From NCBI GenBank assembly GCA_965224215.1, contig CBDCYS010000039.1, forward strand, positions 326,346 through 390,345: DNA of 64,000 nucleotides. Reading direction: 5' to 3'. This DNA is from CBDCYS01 sp965224215. Its GTDB lineage: Bacteria; Acidobacteriota; Terriglobia; Bryobacterales; UBA6623. Below the pieces are notes generated by a model. It saw nothing but the letters and a program-made list of their open reading frames with translations. It was not told where the DNA came from and did not search any database. Positions 8,375 through 17,125 of the stretch are shown here, piece by piece (position 1 is the first letter of the stretch; each line of letters starts with the position of its first letter). A program made the position numbers and the translations under genes.

Positions 8375-8537
8375 CTCGTTCTCCTTGCTCTCTATATAGG
8401 TATACGCGATCGAGACGAGAAAACCGACATTGTTTATGTTTTTTTGTGTCAACGTCCCCGTATTTCGCAAAACTCTTCAGCTAAACTAAGCCGGCCCGCG
8501 CGAAGGGATACGCGCATTTCACACAAGGAGCACTAAA

Positions 8538-9173
8538 ATCCGGCTCACAATTCCAAAGCTGCATCAGCCCTTCGCCCGTTATTTCAGGCAGAAGAGGTTT
8601 CGGCAGTTTTGGCGTGCTTTCAGGCTGTCGGCGGAAACACGCGTTCTCGACGTCGGCGGATACGAGTACTACTGGCGTTATTTCGATCAGGTACCCCGCG
8701 TGACGATGGTCAACATGGACCGCTCCGTCGACCGCACTCCCGATTTTGACTGGGTGATCGCGGATGCCCGCCAACTGCCTTTCGCCGAGGGGGCGTTTGA
8801 CGTGATTTTCGCAAACTCGATCATTGAGCACGTCGGCGATCAAGCAAGCCGCCAAACCTTTGCCACCGAAGTAGCGCGGGTCGGCAAACGCTATTACGTT
8901 CAGACACCCAACCAGAGGTTTCCGGTCGAGCCCCATCTGTGGACCCCGTTCATCCACTATTTGCCCGCGGCAGTTCAAAAGCGGCTGTTGCGGAACTTCA
9001 CGGTTTGGGGCTGGCTGGTCCGGCCAACTCAGCAAGGGTGCGACGAATTCGTCGATGAGGTCCGCTTGCTGACGGCCCGCGAACTCAAATCGTTGTTCCC
9101 TCACGCGGAAATCTGGAAGGAGCGGGTGCTAGGCTTGACGAAGTCCCTGATCGCTGTGTCGAATCGCTCATGA
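8538..9173 (+). CDS. Class I SAM-dependent methyltransferase, probable ATC start
   Basis: The Methyltransf_11-type core is clear: motif I TRVLDVGGYEYYW, an acidic strand end VNMDRS, DWVIADARQLPFAEGAFDVI and a SIIEHVG post-motif. The only ATG/GTG/TTG in frame near the front is GTG 8700, which would delete motif I, so the protein must start earlier. An AAGGAG at 8525-8530 is well placed for the ATC at 8538, giving a 211-residue product starting MRLTIPKLHQPF. Either a rare ATC start is used or an ATG has mutated. The stop overlaps the next gene's ATG by four bases (ATGA), so the two are translationally coupled. Substrate unknown. Confidence 0.75.
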   Translation: MRLTIPKLHQPFARYFRQKRFRQFWRAFRLSAETRVLDVGGYEYYWRYFDQVPRVTMVNMDRSVDRTPDFDWVIADARQLPFAEGAFDVIFANSIIEHVGDQASRQTFATEVARVGKRYYVQTPNQRFPVEPHLWTPFIHYLPAAVQKRLLRNFTVWGWLVRPTQQGCDEFVDEVRLLTARELKSLFPHAEIWKERVLGLTKSLIAVSNRS

Positions 9174-11431
9174 AACTGGATAGAAAACTCGTTAGCCTTG
9201 CTCTGTTAGCGCTCGTCCAACTTGCGCCGGCCGCCCTTCCCGCGCAGGCCGAAGACAAGCCGCTACTGCTGGCAGAAATCTTCTCGAAGCACGGCCTGAC
9301 GGGCCCCAAACCCACTCAGTTGCGCTGGAGCGCCGACGGCCGGATGCTGAGCTACATCCTGGAGAAACCGAACGGCGACCGCGACCTGTGGGCGGTCGAA
9401 CCAGCGACGGGCAACAAAAGGGTCCTCGTCACTCATTCGGAACTTCAAAAGTTGGCGCCGACAACCGAGCAGGCTACCAACGATGAACGCGAGCGTGAGA
9501 GGCGGTTGCGCTATTCCGTGGCAGCCTACCTGTGGTCCCCGGACTCGAAATCCATCCTGTTCACGAGCGCCGGACAACTCTACCTCTACGACCTAGCCGC
9601 CAAACGATCGCGGCCGATTGCGCCCGGCAAATCCGCTGTTCGATTCCCGAAGTTTTCTCCTAACGGACGCTGGATCTCTTTCGTTAATGAGCACGACATT
9701 TGGCTCGCTCCATCCAGCGGCGGCGAGGAGCGGCAGCTCACCCACGGCGCGACCGAGAACCTGTTCCATGGCGACCTGGACTGGGTCTACCCCGAAGAGT
9801 TTGGCGTTCGCTCGGCCTATTTCTGGTCGCCCGACAGCCTCCGGATCGCCTTTCTCGAACTCGATCAGACCGACGTTCCCTCCTATCCGATTCCGGATCT
9901 GCTTTCCGCAAAACCCAGCGTCGACCTGCAGCGCTACCCCAGGGCAGGAGATCCGAATCCGCGCTTGCGGGTCGGCATTGTCGAGACGAAACCCGGGAAC
10001 AGGCGCAAGGCCCGCATCGTCTGGGTTAAGCATCGAGCGGAATACATCCCGCGACTGGGCTGGGCTAATGAGGAGACGGTCTCGGTTCAGTTCATGAATC
10101 GCTCTCAGACCGAGCTGCAGTTGATCTTCGCCGACGCAGGAGATGGAGGCGTCCGCGAGATACTCGCCGAGCGCGACCCTCATTGGGTCAATGTGAGCGA
10201 CGACCTGACCTTTCTCGAGGGATCCGGCGAATTCCTGTGGACCTCCGAGCGAACCGGATTCCGGCACATTTACCTCTACGGCTCGAACGGTCAGCTGAAA
10301 AGAACTCTGACCGAAGGGGAATGGGAAGTTAGCGCGATCGGGGGAGTTGACAAGGAAGGCGGCTGGGTTTACTACACATCAAACGAACACAATCCTCTCG
10401 GCAACGATCTTTACCGCGTGAAGCTCGACGGCAGCGCTGAGCGCGAAAAGCTAACGAGCGAAAAAGGAACTCATCGCATCTCGATGGACTCGAAGGCGCA
10501 GTCGCTTGCCGACACTGACTCGGGTTTGATGAGGGTACCGAGCCTGAGCGTTCAGCACCTGTCGAGCGGCCGGCGCACTACCGTCCACGAAGCAAATTCA
10601 GTGGATGAATACGGGCTCGTGAAACCGGAAGTCATTGAAGTCAGGACCGGCGAGGTCAGGACCGCCGGAGTCAGGACCGGCGCAGTCGGGACCGGCGATA
10701 ACGCCTTGATCCGCGTGATGCTGATGAAACCGAAGCAGCTCGACCCCGGCCGCAAGTACCCGCTCCTCATCTACGTATATGGCGGACCGCGCGCCCCTAC
10801 GATTCGAGATGCCTGGGGAAGCCGTGGCCGTTTCCTGTTCCATCAGCGCCTGGCGCGACAGGGTTACATCGTCGCTCAGATCGATGACCGTGCGTCCTCG
10901 ATTCTAGGCCACGGCTACGAGACCACCCTTGCCCGCAAATACGGCCAAGTCGCGGTGAAAGACTACGACACGGCAGTCGAGCACCTGAAGTCGCTCAACT
11001 TCATCGACCCGCAGAAAATCGCGATCTGGGGTTGGAGCGGCGGCGGTTTCAGCACTTGCCTGGCCCTCACTAACAGCAAGCTTTTCAAGCTGGGCATTGC
11101 CGTAGCGCCGGTAACGGACTGGCACCTCTACGATTCGATCTACACCGAACGGTATATGGGACATCCGGAGAAAGAGCCGGACGCCTACAAAGAAACGTCA
11201 GCAGTCGCGGCGGCGAAAAACCTCCATGGAAGGTTGCTGCTCGTCCACGGCACCAGCGACGACAATGTCCACGTGCAAAACACGATGCAGATGGTGGACG
11301 CGTTGATTGCCGCCGGTAAGCCCTATGATCTGCAGCTTTTCCCAGGCAAGACCCACTCGATCCATGGCGAGAAGGCGCGGTTGCATCTGTTCAGGGGGAT
11401 AGAGGAGTACCTGGAAAAGCACCTCAAGTAG
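9170..11431 (+). CDS. S9 family peptidase, dipeptidyl-peptidase IV-like
   Basis: A 753-residue secreted serine peptidase. A signal peptide (KLVSLALLALVQLAPAALPAQA) spans residues about 6-27. A DPP-IV-type eight-bladed propeller covers about 40-480 and contains WVYPEEFGVRSAYFWSPD, a region that in DPP-IV forms the active-site glutamate helix. The alpha/beta hydrolase domain follows with S623 in GWSGGGFS, the aspartate pair 697-698 in GTSDDNVH and H729 in GKTHSIHG. The enzyme would release N-terminal dipeptides in the periplasm. It overlaps the methyltransferase gene by four bases. An odd feature is a four-fold VRTGx repeat in the linker near residues 491-510, encoded by a 15-bp tandem repeat. 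Confidence 0.92.
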   Translation: MKLDRKLVSLALLALVQLAPAALPAQAEDKPLLLAEIFSKHGLTGPKPTQLRWSADGRMLSYILEKPNGDRDLWAVEPATGNKRVLVTHSELQKLAPTTEQATNDERERERRLRYSVAAYLWSPDSKSILFTSAGQLYLYDLAAKRSRPIAPGKSAVRFPKFSPNGRWISFVNEHDIWLAPSSGGEERQLTHGATENLFHGDLDWVYPEEFGVRSAYFWSPDSLRIAFLELDQTDVPSYPIPDLLSAKPSVDLQRYPRAGDPNPRLRVGIVETKPGNRRKARIVWVKHRAEYIPRLGWANEETVSVQFMNRSQTELQLIFADAGDGGVREILAERDPHWVNVSDDLTFLEGSGEFLWTSERTGFRHIYLYGSNGQLKRTLTEGEWEVSAIGGVDKEGGWVYYTSNEHNPLGNDLYRVKLDGSAEREKLTSEKGTHRISMDSKAQSLADTDSGLMRVPSLSVQHLSSGRRTTVHEANSVDEYGLVKPEVIEVRTGEVRTAGVRTGAVGTGDNALIRVMLMKPKQLDPGRKYPLLIYVYGGPRAPTIRDAWGSRGRFLFHQRLARQGYIVAQIDDRASSILGHGYETTLARKYGQVAVKDYDTAVEHLKSLNFIDPQKIAIWGWSGGGFSTCLALTNSKLFKLGIAVAPVTDWHLYDSIYTERYMGHPEKEPDAYKETSAVAAAKNLHGRLLLVHGTSDDNVHVQNTMQMVDALIAAGKPYDLQLFPGKTHSIHGEKARLHLFRGIEEYLEKHLK
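10640..10699 (+). repeat. 15-bp in-frame tandem repeat, 4 copies
   Basis: Units based on GTCAGGACCGGCGAG start at 10640, 10655, 10670 and 10685, encoding VRTGE-VRTAG-VRTGA-VGTGD between propeller and hydrolase domains of the S9 peptidase. Confidence 0.85.
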
Positions 11432-11444
11432 GAGCCTTTCGCGC

Positions 11445-11460
11445 GGCGGTCCGTACCGCC
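11445..11460. terminator. Short hairpin between convergent genes
   Basis: A perfect 6-bp stem GGCGGT/ACCGCC with loop CCGT lies in the 33-base gap between the convergent S9 peptidase and gdhA stops. It has no T-run; a bidirectional terminator is only a suggestion. Confidence 0.35.
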
Positions 11461-11464
11461 CACT

Positions 11465-12820
11465 CTAGACAACGCCCAGCGCGATCATCGCATCGGCGAC
11501 CTTAATAAAGCCGCCGATATTGGCTCCCTTGACGTAGTTGATCGTTTCGCCGTCACGGCCATGCTGCACGCACGTCGAGTGAATGCGCTTCATGACCTCT
11601 TGCAGCTTCGCGTCAACCTCAGCCCGGGTCCAGGTCATGAACTGGGCATTCTGAGTGCGCTCGAATCCCGAGACCGCAACCCCACCGGCATTAGCCGCTT
11701 TACCGGGCGCGAAGAGCACATTCGCCTTTTGAAGAACTTCCACGCCCGCAGGAGAGGTCGGCATGTTCGCCCCCTCGACCACCGCCATGACGCCGTTGTT
11801 CGCGAGCTCGGCCGCATCCTCGTGGCTGATCTCGTTCTGCGTCGCGCAGGGCATGGCGATATCCGCCTTGATGCTCCAGGGCCTTTTGCCAGCGTGATAC
11901 TCGCAGCCGAACTTTTCGGCGTACTCGGATATCCGGCCGCGCCGGACCGTCTTGAGGTCGATCACGTAGTCCAGCTTCTCCTCATCAATGCCGTCGGGAT
12001 CATAGATGAATCCCCCGGAATCGGAAAGTGTGACCACCTTGCCGCCAAGCTGTATGAGCTTCTCCGCCGCGAACTGAGCGACGTTCCCCGAGCCCGATAC
12101 CAAGCACACCTTGCCTTTGACACTCTCGCCACGAACCCGCAGCATCTCGCGCAAGAAATAGACCGCGCCGTAGCCGGTAGCCTCCGTTCGGATCAAGCTG
12201 CCGCCAAAGGTCGCCCCCTTGCCCGTCATCGCGCCGGTCACCTCATTGCTCAGGCGCTTATATTGGCCGAACAAATATCCGATCTCACGGCCCCCGACGC
12301 CGATGTCACCGGCCGGAATGTCGCGGTTTTGGCCGATATACTTCCACAACTCCGCCATGAACGATTGGCAAAAGCGCATCACCTCGTCGTCGGACTTCCC
12401 TTTGGGATTAAAATTCGCCCCGCCCTTTGCGCCCCCCATCGGCAGCGTCGTCAGACTGTTCTTCAGCGTCTGCTCAAATCCGAGAAACTTCATCACGCTG
12501 ACAGTCACCGAAGGATGAAACCGCAGCCCGCCTTTGTAGGGCCCGATGGCATTGTTGAACTGCACGCGAAAACCGCGATTGACGCGCACGTTGCGCTCAT
12601 CGTCCTTCCAAGTGACGCGAAAGGTGATGATGCGGTCCGGTTCAGTCAGCCGCTCCAGGATCTGCTCCTTGCGGTAAATCGGATTTTCCATGGTGAAGGG
12701 CAAGATCGTCTCCGCCACTTCGCGGACAGCTTGGTGAAACTCCGGTTGGCCAGGGTTGCGGCGCGCCAACCCGTTCATGAAACGTTTCAGTTCGGACTCG
12801 ACTTCGTTGTTGTTGGGCAT
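11465..12820 (-). CDS. gdhA: NADP-type glutamate dehydrogenase
   Basis: A 451-residue class I hexameric glutamate dehydrogenase, the usual length. It interconverts 2-oxoglutarate plus ammonia and glutamate in the cytosol. The substrate-binding segment reads GPYKGGLRFHPSV (K96), EQTLKNSLTTLPMGGAKGG contains K120 and the catalytic lysine K132, and AGDIGVGGREIGYLFGQYK is the family signature. The nucleotide-binding domain has VCLVSGSGNVAQFAAEKL, with the GSGNVA variant usual in NADP-preferring enzymes. The gene is monocistronic and convergent with the S9 peptidase. About 300 bases of upstream sequence (12821-13106) show no other gene. Confidence 0.95.
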   Translation of the reverse strand: MPNNNEVESELKRFMNGLARRNPGQPEFHQAVREVAETILPFTMENPIYRKEQILERLTEPDRIITFRVTWKDDERNVRVNRGFRVQFNNAIGPYKGGLRFHPSVTVSVMKFLGFEQTLKNSLTTLPMGGAKGGANFNPKGKSDDEVMRFCQSFMAELWKYIGQNRDIPAGDIGVGGREIGYLFGQYKRLSNEVTGAMTGKGATFGGSLIRTEATGYGAVYFLREMLRVRGESVKGKVCLVSGSGNVAQFAAEKLIQLGGKVVTLSDSGGFIYDPDGIDEEKLDYVIDLKTVRRGRISEYAEKFGCEYHAGKRPWSIKADIAMPCATQNEISHEDAAELANNGVMAVVEGANMPTSPAGVEVLQKANVLFAPGKAANAGGVAVSGFERTQNAQFMTWTRAEVDAKLQEVMKRIHSTCVQHGRDGETINYVKGANIGGFIKVADAMIALGVV

Positions 12821-13556
12821 AGTTGTTCTTTAGATTCTCGCGCATGCGGGTGGCCCTTGTCCTCTGTTTGGAGTGGACCCCTGAGGCGAGGCCAAGAAAT
12901 TGGGGACGTGTTGCAGTTGACTGAAAAAGCATAGCGTATCCAACCGAAACAGGGCATGATCAAAGCAGCCGGGGAAGCGGAGGCGGGCTCTGGTGGAGAC
13001 CAACCCGCCAAGGAATACCCGGCTGCAGACTCATCGAGACGATGAGTGCGGGGTGCGGCTCGAGGGCCGTATCCCGCCTTGTCCTTCGTCATCGGATCGT
13101 TAGATCTGCTCATGCCTTGAGAAAACTCAGGCGGCGTCAGCCGCCTCTTCCCCTAGCCGCTCATACTCTTCCGGCGGCCGATAGCCCAGCGAAGAATGCA
13201 AGCGCGTGCGATTGTATTCCCGCTCAATGTAGGCGCCGATCTGAGCCTGCGCCTCGCTCAAACTTTCATATTCGTTCCATTCGACTTCCTCCGTTTTCAA
13301 AGTCTTGAAAAAGCTTTCCACGTAAGCGTTGTCCTGCGGCCGGCCCTTGCGGCTCATCGATATCTTGGCGCCGGCTTGCCGCAATGTGGCCACATAAGCC
13401 TCCGAAGCGTACTGCGAACCTTGGTCAGAATGATGCATCCAACCCGGCGCCGGACAGCGGCTGCTCAACGCCTCTGTGAGCGCCGCCAGCGGCAACTCGG
13501 TTTTCATGTTCGGACCGACAGCCCAACCCACGACGCGCCGCGAAAACACGTCTAAC

Positions 13557-15223
13557 CCTGGATTTCCACTTTAGTTTCGATTCTGCTAACCATCGGGTGG
13601 GCTCGGACGCCTTTATTTATGCGGGTTGGAAAGCACTCAAGGCGCTGAGGAGATCAACACCCAAGGGGTGAAAAAGAAAACAAGCCGTTCCAGCTAAGCT
13701 TCAACGGCTTATTGAAAGTCGATTTCCAAGGATCGCGTGTCACTTCCGACGGCGGGCTGATCCTGGTTCGGGAGTTGGACGAACGGCTCGGGCTCGGCAA
13801 GCTGATCGAGGAGCATCTCAGCGACTCGCGACAAGGCTTGAACAAGAAGTTCCCGCTGGCCGATCTGCTGCGGCAGTCGGTCTACAGCCGACTCGCCGGC
13901 TACGAGGACCTCAATGACGCTGTTCGAGTATCCGCCGATCCGACCTTTCGCTTGATCGGCTCGCAGAAGAACTGGGATCGCGGCGGGACGCTCACCTCGC
14001 GGCTACAGAGCTTCGAGACAGGGCTGCTCGCGAGTGAGGAGAATCTGCTGGGATTGATGGCGGTGAACCGCGAGTTGGTCGCGCAAGCTGAGACGACGGA
14101 CGACTGCGAGCGCGTTGTGCTGGACATGGACTCGACCGAGAGCCCGGTTCACGGACAGCAGGAAGGCAGTGCCTACAACGGGCACTTCGAGTCGGTCTGC
14201 TACCACCCGCTATTGCTGTTCAACCAGCATGGTGATTGTCTGGCGGCGAAGCTGCGTCCAGGCAACGTGCACAGTGCTGAGGACTGGAACGAGTTGCTGC
14301 TGCCGGAGATCGAGCGCCAACAGACTGCGGCCAAACAGGTCACCTTCCGGGGCGATGCGGCCTTTGCTAAGCCGGAGATTTATGAGTCTTCCGAGGAACG
14401 CGGAGTGCAATACGCCATTCGCATTCCGGCCAATAGGAGCCTGGAGTTGGAGATCGAAGACATCTTGTTTCGTCCACCGGGAAGGCCCTCCCGCAAGCCC
14501 TTGGTGCACTACAAGAGTTTTCGCTATCAGGCCGCGAGCTGGTCGAAGGCGCGACGGGTTGTCGCCAAGGTCGAGCATCATCTAGGTGAGCTGTTTCCCC
14601 GCATTGGCTTCATCGTCACGAACATGAGCTTGCCAAGTCGCTCAGTGGTGCGTTTCTACAACAAGCGCGGGACGGCCGAGCAGTGGATCAAAGAAGGCAA
14701 ACAGGCGACACACTGGACACGGCTGTCATGCCATCGTTTCCGGGCCAACGAAGTCCGCCTGCAACTCAGCGTGCTGGCCTACAACCTGGGTAATCTCTGG
14801 CGGCGGCTGGGGTTGCCGCAGCGAATCAAAAGCTAGTCGCTAACGAGCTTGCAGCACCGGCTGATGAAGACCGGTGGGCGGCTGGTCAAGCATGCCCGCT
14901 ACTACTGGTTGCTGCTGGCGGAGGGGCATCTGAACCGGCGGCTGTTCGCTGACATGCTGCACAGGATCTGGGCGCTGCCGCTGCCGAGCGGGTAGCCTTG
15001 ACCGGGCGAGGATCAACAGCTTTTGGCTCAAAACCGTTTTGCAGGGAACAGTCTCGGCCGGAGCGGGGTTCAACCCGCTCAATCAACGTCTGTGAACGGT
15101 GGGACGAGGCGCTGGCGGCTACCGGTGACGGTGATGCGCAGTGTTCAGCCTGGGAAAGACGTGTTGTTCGGAGCGGCGTGGTGTATACTGTGCCCGTGCC
15201 AGGGTCAAAATGGAAATCCTGGG
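13557..15223 (+). mobile_element. IS1380-family element inserted in IS3 orfB
   Basis: Ends are inverted repeats: 13557 onward CCTGGATTTCCACTTT and the complement of the right end CCCAGGATTTCCATTTT. The tetranucleotide TAAC flanks both sides (13553-13556 and 15224-15227), the short target duplication expected for IS1380. The element is about 1.67 kb and carries one transposase gene plus about 230 bases of non-coding right end. It is unrelated at its termini to the other IS1380-type element at 52874-54673. Confidence 0.88.
13682..14995 (+). pseudogene. IS1380-family transposase with in-frame amber codon
   Basis: The frame reads KPFQLSFNGLLKVDFQG then SRVTSDGGLILVRELDERLG, the classic IS1380 N-terminus. 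Catalytic regions follow: VVLDMDSTESPVHG, FRGDAAFAKPEIY and YNKRGTAEQWIKEGK. A TAG at 14834-14836 stops the frame, but the same frame continues without interruption for 52 codons (LQHRLMKTGGRLVKHARYYW... to PLPSG) to a TAG at 14993-14995, the normal C-terminus. At the front, upstream bases 13655-13681 look like a start region in another frame (TQGVKKKT), so a one-base deletion there is likely too. TTG 13712 is the first conventional start left. The copy is probably inactive. Confidence 0.8.
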
Positions 15224-15515
15224 TAACACCACGACCACATAGACGAAGTGATTTCTCAATCGCACATAACTGATATCGGAGCCCCACAGCTGGTTCGGGC
15301 CCGTTGGCCGAAACTCGAGCGCCAGCGCTTGCGGTTGACCGTCAGTTTTTGGCGGCGCAACTGATGGGTCGTCCGCCGCGTGCCGTAGGCCGGATGCTCC
15401 AAGGCAGCGTTGACAATCGCCTGACGAACTCGTCGGGCGTGCTCGCTCTCGGGCTTCGGCTTGCGGTAGAGGCCGGCGCGAGCCAGCCCGCTCAACTGGC
15501 ACAAATCGCGTGTGC

Positions 15516-15833
15516 TCATTTTGCTTCGTTTGCCTTGCCGCCTTGCTGCCCGTGCTTCGCCAGTGACACGCTGGTTCCACTGACGATGCGCGGCCGGCGC
15601 AGATCCTCGACACGCCGCAAGGCTGCGGACAAAAAATCAATCTCCATGGCCTGGCGGCCGACTTTGCGTTCCAGCTCGGCAACGCGGGCCTGGGCTTCGC
15701 CTCCGGGCTCGACCCGGGTGCTGCCGTTGGGGCGGCGTCCGGGACCGCGCGCCAAGGCCGAACCCGACTCGCCGGCTTGGAGCCGACTGACGGCCGCCAG
15801 CTTGAATTCCTTTGTGAATCGTCTTCTAGACAA
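15516..15833 (-). pseudogene. IS3-family orfA remnant
   Basis: A 105-residue frame beginning MSRRRFTKEFKLAAVSRLQ, the typical start of an IS3 OrfA helix-turn-helix protein. The middle (ARGPGRRPNGSTRVEPGG) has lost the expected recognition-helix pattern and looks frameshifted. The leucine-zipper-like region VAELERKVGRQAMEIDFLSAALRRVE is preserved. It overlaps orfB by ATGA. Confidence 0.75.
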
Positions 15834-15882
15834 TCGAACCTCCTTTCCGTTCCCTGGTCCATTGTCCCTTCTTTCCTGGCCT

Positions 15883-15922
15883 CACTTTTCGGGTCCATTC
15901 CACACTTTTCGGGTCCATTCCA
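15883..15922. repeat. 20-bp tandem duplication
   Basis: CACTTTTCGGGTCCATTCCA occurs twice in a row (15883-15902, 15903-15922) between the IS3 remnant and the next gene. The 173-base gap holds nothing else recognisable. Confidence 0.85.
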
Positions 15923-16006
15923 GTTTGTCCCTTTGTTGTTGCGCAACGCCCCGCTTGCCCCAACCTTACTGTTCCGCAAAGCGCAACTCAGCTACCATGA
16001 AAACCC

Positions 16007-16390
16007 GTGGAAACCCGCCTCCGCTTCCTGTTAGGCGACCTGTTCGCAAACGCCTCGCTGGGAACACTCACCGCGCTTGTCTGCGCTGGCTTCGTCGGTG
16101 AAAACTGGATCCCGCTGCTCGCGATGCTCGTTGGTATGCTGCTCGGCATGATCCTCGCATTTGTCGCGTCCATTGTCTTTGGTATTTACTTCGGAGCCTT
16201 CGAAATCATGATTCCGCTGATGCTGACCGGAATGATCTCCGGGATGGCCGTGGCCATGCTCGCGGCAATGGGCCCGCTGCCCGTCGGTGAGGCCATCCAA
16301 TGGGGAACCGCTTTGGGAATCGCCACGCTCGCGCTCACCTACCTGGCAAACGCATTTCTGGGCGGGGAGGTGAGCCGATGGACCGCGTGA
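16007..16390 (+). CDS. Small polytopic membrane protein
   Basis: A 127-residue protein starting at GTG 16007, family not recognised. Three to four hydrophobic helices are visible: about 15-32, 35-60 (AMLVGMLLGMILAFVASIVFG), 65-88 (MIPLMLTGMISGMAVAMLAAM) and 98-118. It is rich in Met and Gly, as in transporter-like or sensor membrane domains. Its 3' end overlaps the next gene by 13 bases, so it is probably co-transcribed and coupled with the methyltransferase. Function unknown. Confidence 0.7.
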   Translation: METRLRFLLGDLFANASLGTLTALVCAGFVGENWIPLLAMLVGMLLGMILAFVASIVFGIYFGAFEIMIPLMLTGMISGMAVAMLAAMGPLPVGEAIQWGTALGIATLALTYLANAFLGGEVSRWTA

Positions 16391-17052
16391 ACCGAGAAAA
16401 GTGGGACGCCGGGGCGGCGAGGTACGATCTGTTCGCCCGTGGCCCCGAACTCCGCTGGGCAGACTACAAAGAGACCTTCTTTGCGCCCATGCAAGGCAAA
16501 GTGCTGTTTCTGGCGGCCGGAACCGGCCTCGACTTCCAGTTCTTCCCGCCGCACCAACGCATAACCGCTATCGACATTAGCCCCAAAATGCTCGAGAAGG
16601 CCGCTCCCCGGGCCAAGCAATACAAGGGCACGATCGACTTGCGAGAAATGGACGTCGACAACCTCAGCTTCCCTGACGCCAGCTTCGATCAGATCTTCAC
16701 AGCGTGTACGTTCTGCTCGGTCCCAGACCCGGTTCACGGCCTAGAGCAGTTGCGCCGCGTCCTCAAACCGGGAGGGCAACTGCGGATGTTCGAACACACT
16801 GGTAGCCGCTGGTTTCCCTTCAACCTGCTGCTGGAGCTGATGACACCCATCACCCGCCTGACGGGCCCGGAAGTAAACCGTCCTACGGTGGAGAACGTGG
16901 TAAGAGCGGGCTTTACGATACAGAGAGTCAACAACCTCTACCTGGACGTAGTGAAGACCATCGAAGCAATCAGAGCCGACAACGCAAGCGACGGGTCAGC
17001 AAGCGCGCAAGGGCACCCCAGGTTAAACCCGGGCCCCCGCTTCGTTCGCTGA
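16378..17052 (+). CDS. Class I SAM-dependent methyltransferase
   Basis: A 224-residue Methyltransf_11/25-type enzyme starting at ATG 16378 inside the end of the membrane protein gene. Motif I is KVLFLAAGTGLDFQFFPP, followed by ITAIDISPKMLEKA, LREMDVDNLSFPDASFDQI and the post-motif LEQLRRVLKPGGQLRMFEH. The organisation resembles phospholipid N-methyltransferase-like or UbiE-like small methyltransferases, and coupling to a membrane protein would fit a lipid substrate, but that is inference. The last 30 residues (DNASDGSASAQGHPRLNPG) are low-complexity and correspond to an imperfect local repeat near 16990-17100. Confidence 0.85.
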   Translation: MDRVNREKWDAGAARYDLFARGPELRWADYKETFFAPMQGKVLFLAAGTGLDFQFFPPHQRITAIDISPKMLEKAAPRAKQYKGTIDLREMDVDNLSFPDASFDQIFTACTFCSVPDPVHGLEQLRRVLKPGGQLRMFEHTGSRWFPFNLLLELMTPITRLTGPEVNRPTVENVVRAGFTIQRVNNLYLDVVKTIEAIRADNASDGSASAQGHPRLNPGPRFVR

Positions 17053-17125
17053 CCCGTCGCTTGCGCTCTGGGCTCTGACCGGCGCTCTGGGCTCTGAAAA
17101 CCCCTCGCTTGTGCTTTGACAACGC

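Larger units (their letters stand above)
13127..15519 (-). pseudogene. IS3-family orfB transposase remnant, interrupted
   Basis: The N-terminal part (15519 to about 15345) reads MSTRDLCQLSGLARAGLYRK and has the PAYGTRRTTHQL motif of IS3 OrfB. It then jumps after KLTVNRKR to EFRPTGPNQLWGSDISYV in another frame, so roughly 100 bases and the frame are lost. The catalytic core continues to VYVVVVL near 15228, where the IS1380 begins. It resumes at 13552 with DVFSRRVVGWAV, HHSDQGSQYAS (second Asp) and NAYVESFFKTLKTE (Glu), ending at 13127. Removing the IS1380 with one 4-bp repeat joins VVVVL to DVFSRRVVGW in frame, which proves the insertion site. The internal deletion shows the gene is dead regardless. 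Confidence 0.85.
13107..15860 (-). mobile_element. Decayed IS3-family element split by IS1380
   Basis: The orfA remnant (15516-15833) and orfB remnant (15519 down to 13127, interrupted) of an IS3-family element lie on the minus strand. orfA and orfB overlap by ATGA, the usual arrangement. The outer borders are approximate; I could not identify terminal repeats. An IS1380 element occupies 13557-15223 within orfB. Confidence 0.75.

Noticed and set aside
11561..12934. Long plus-strand open frame opposite gdhA
   Set aside because: Antisense shadow of a strongly supported gene with no start signal or family.
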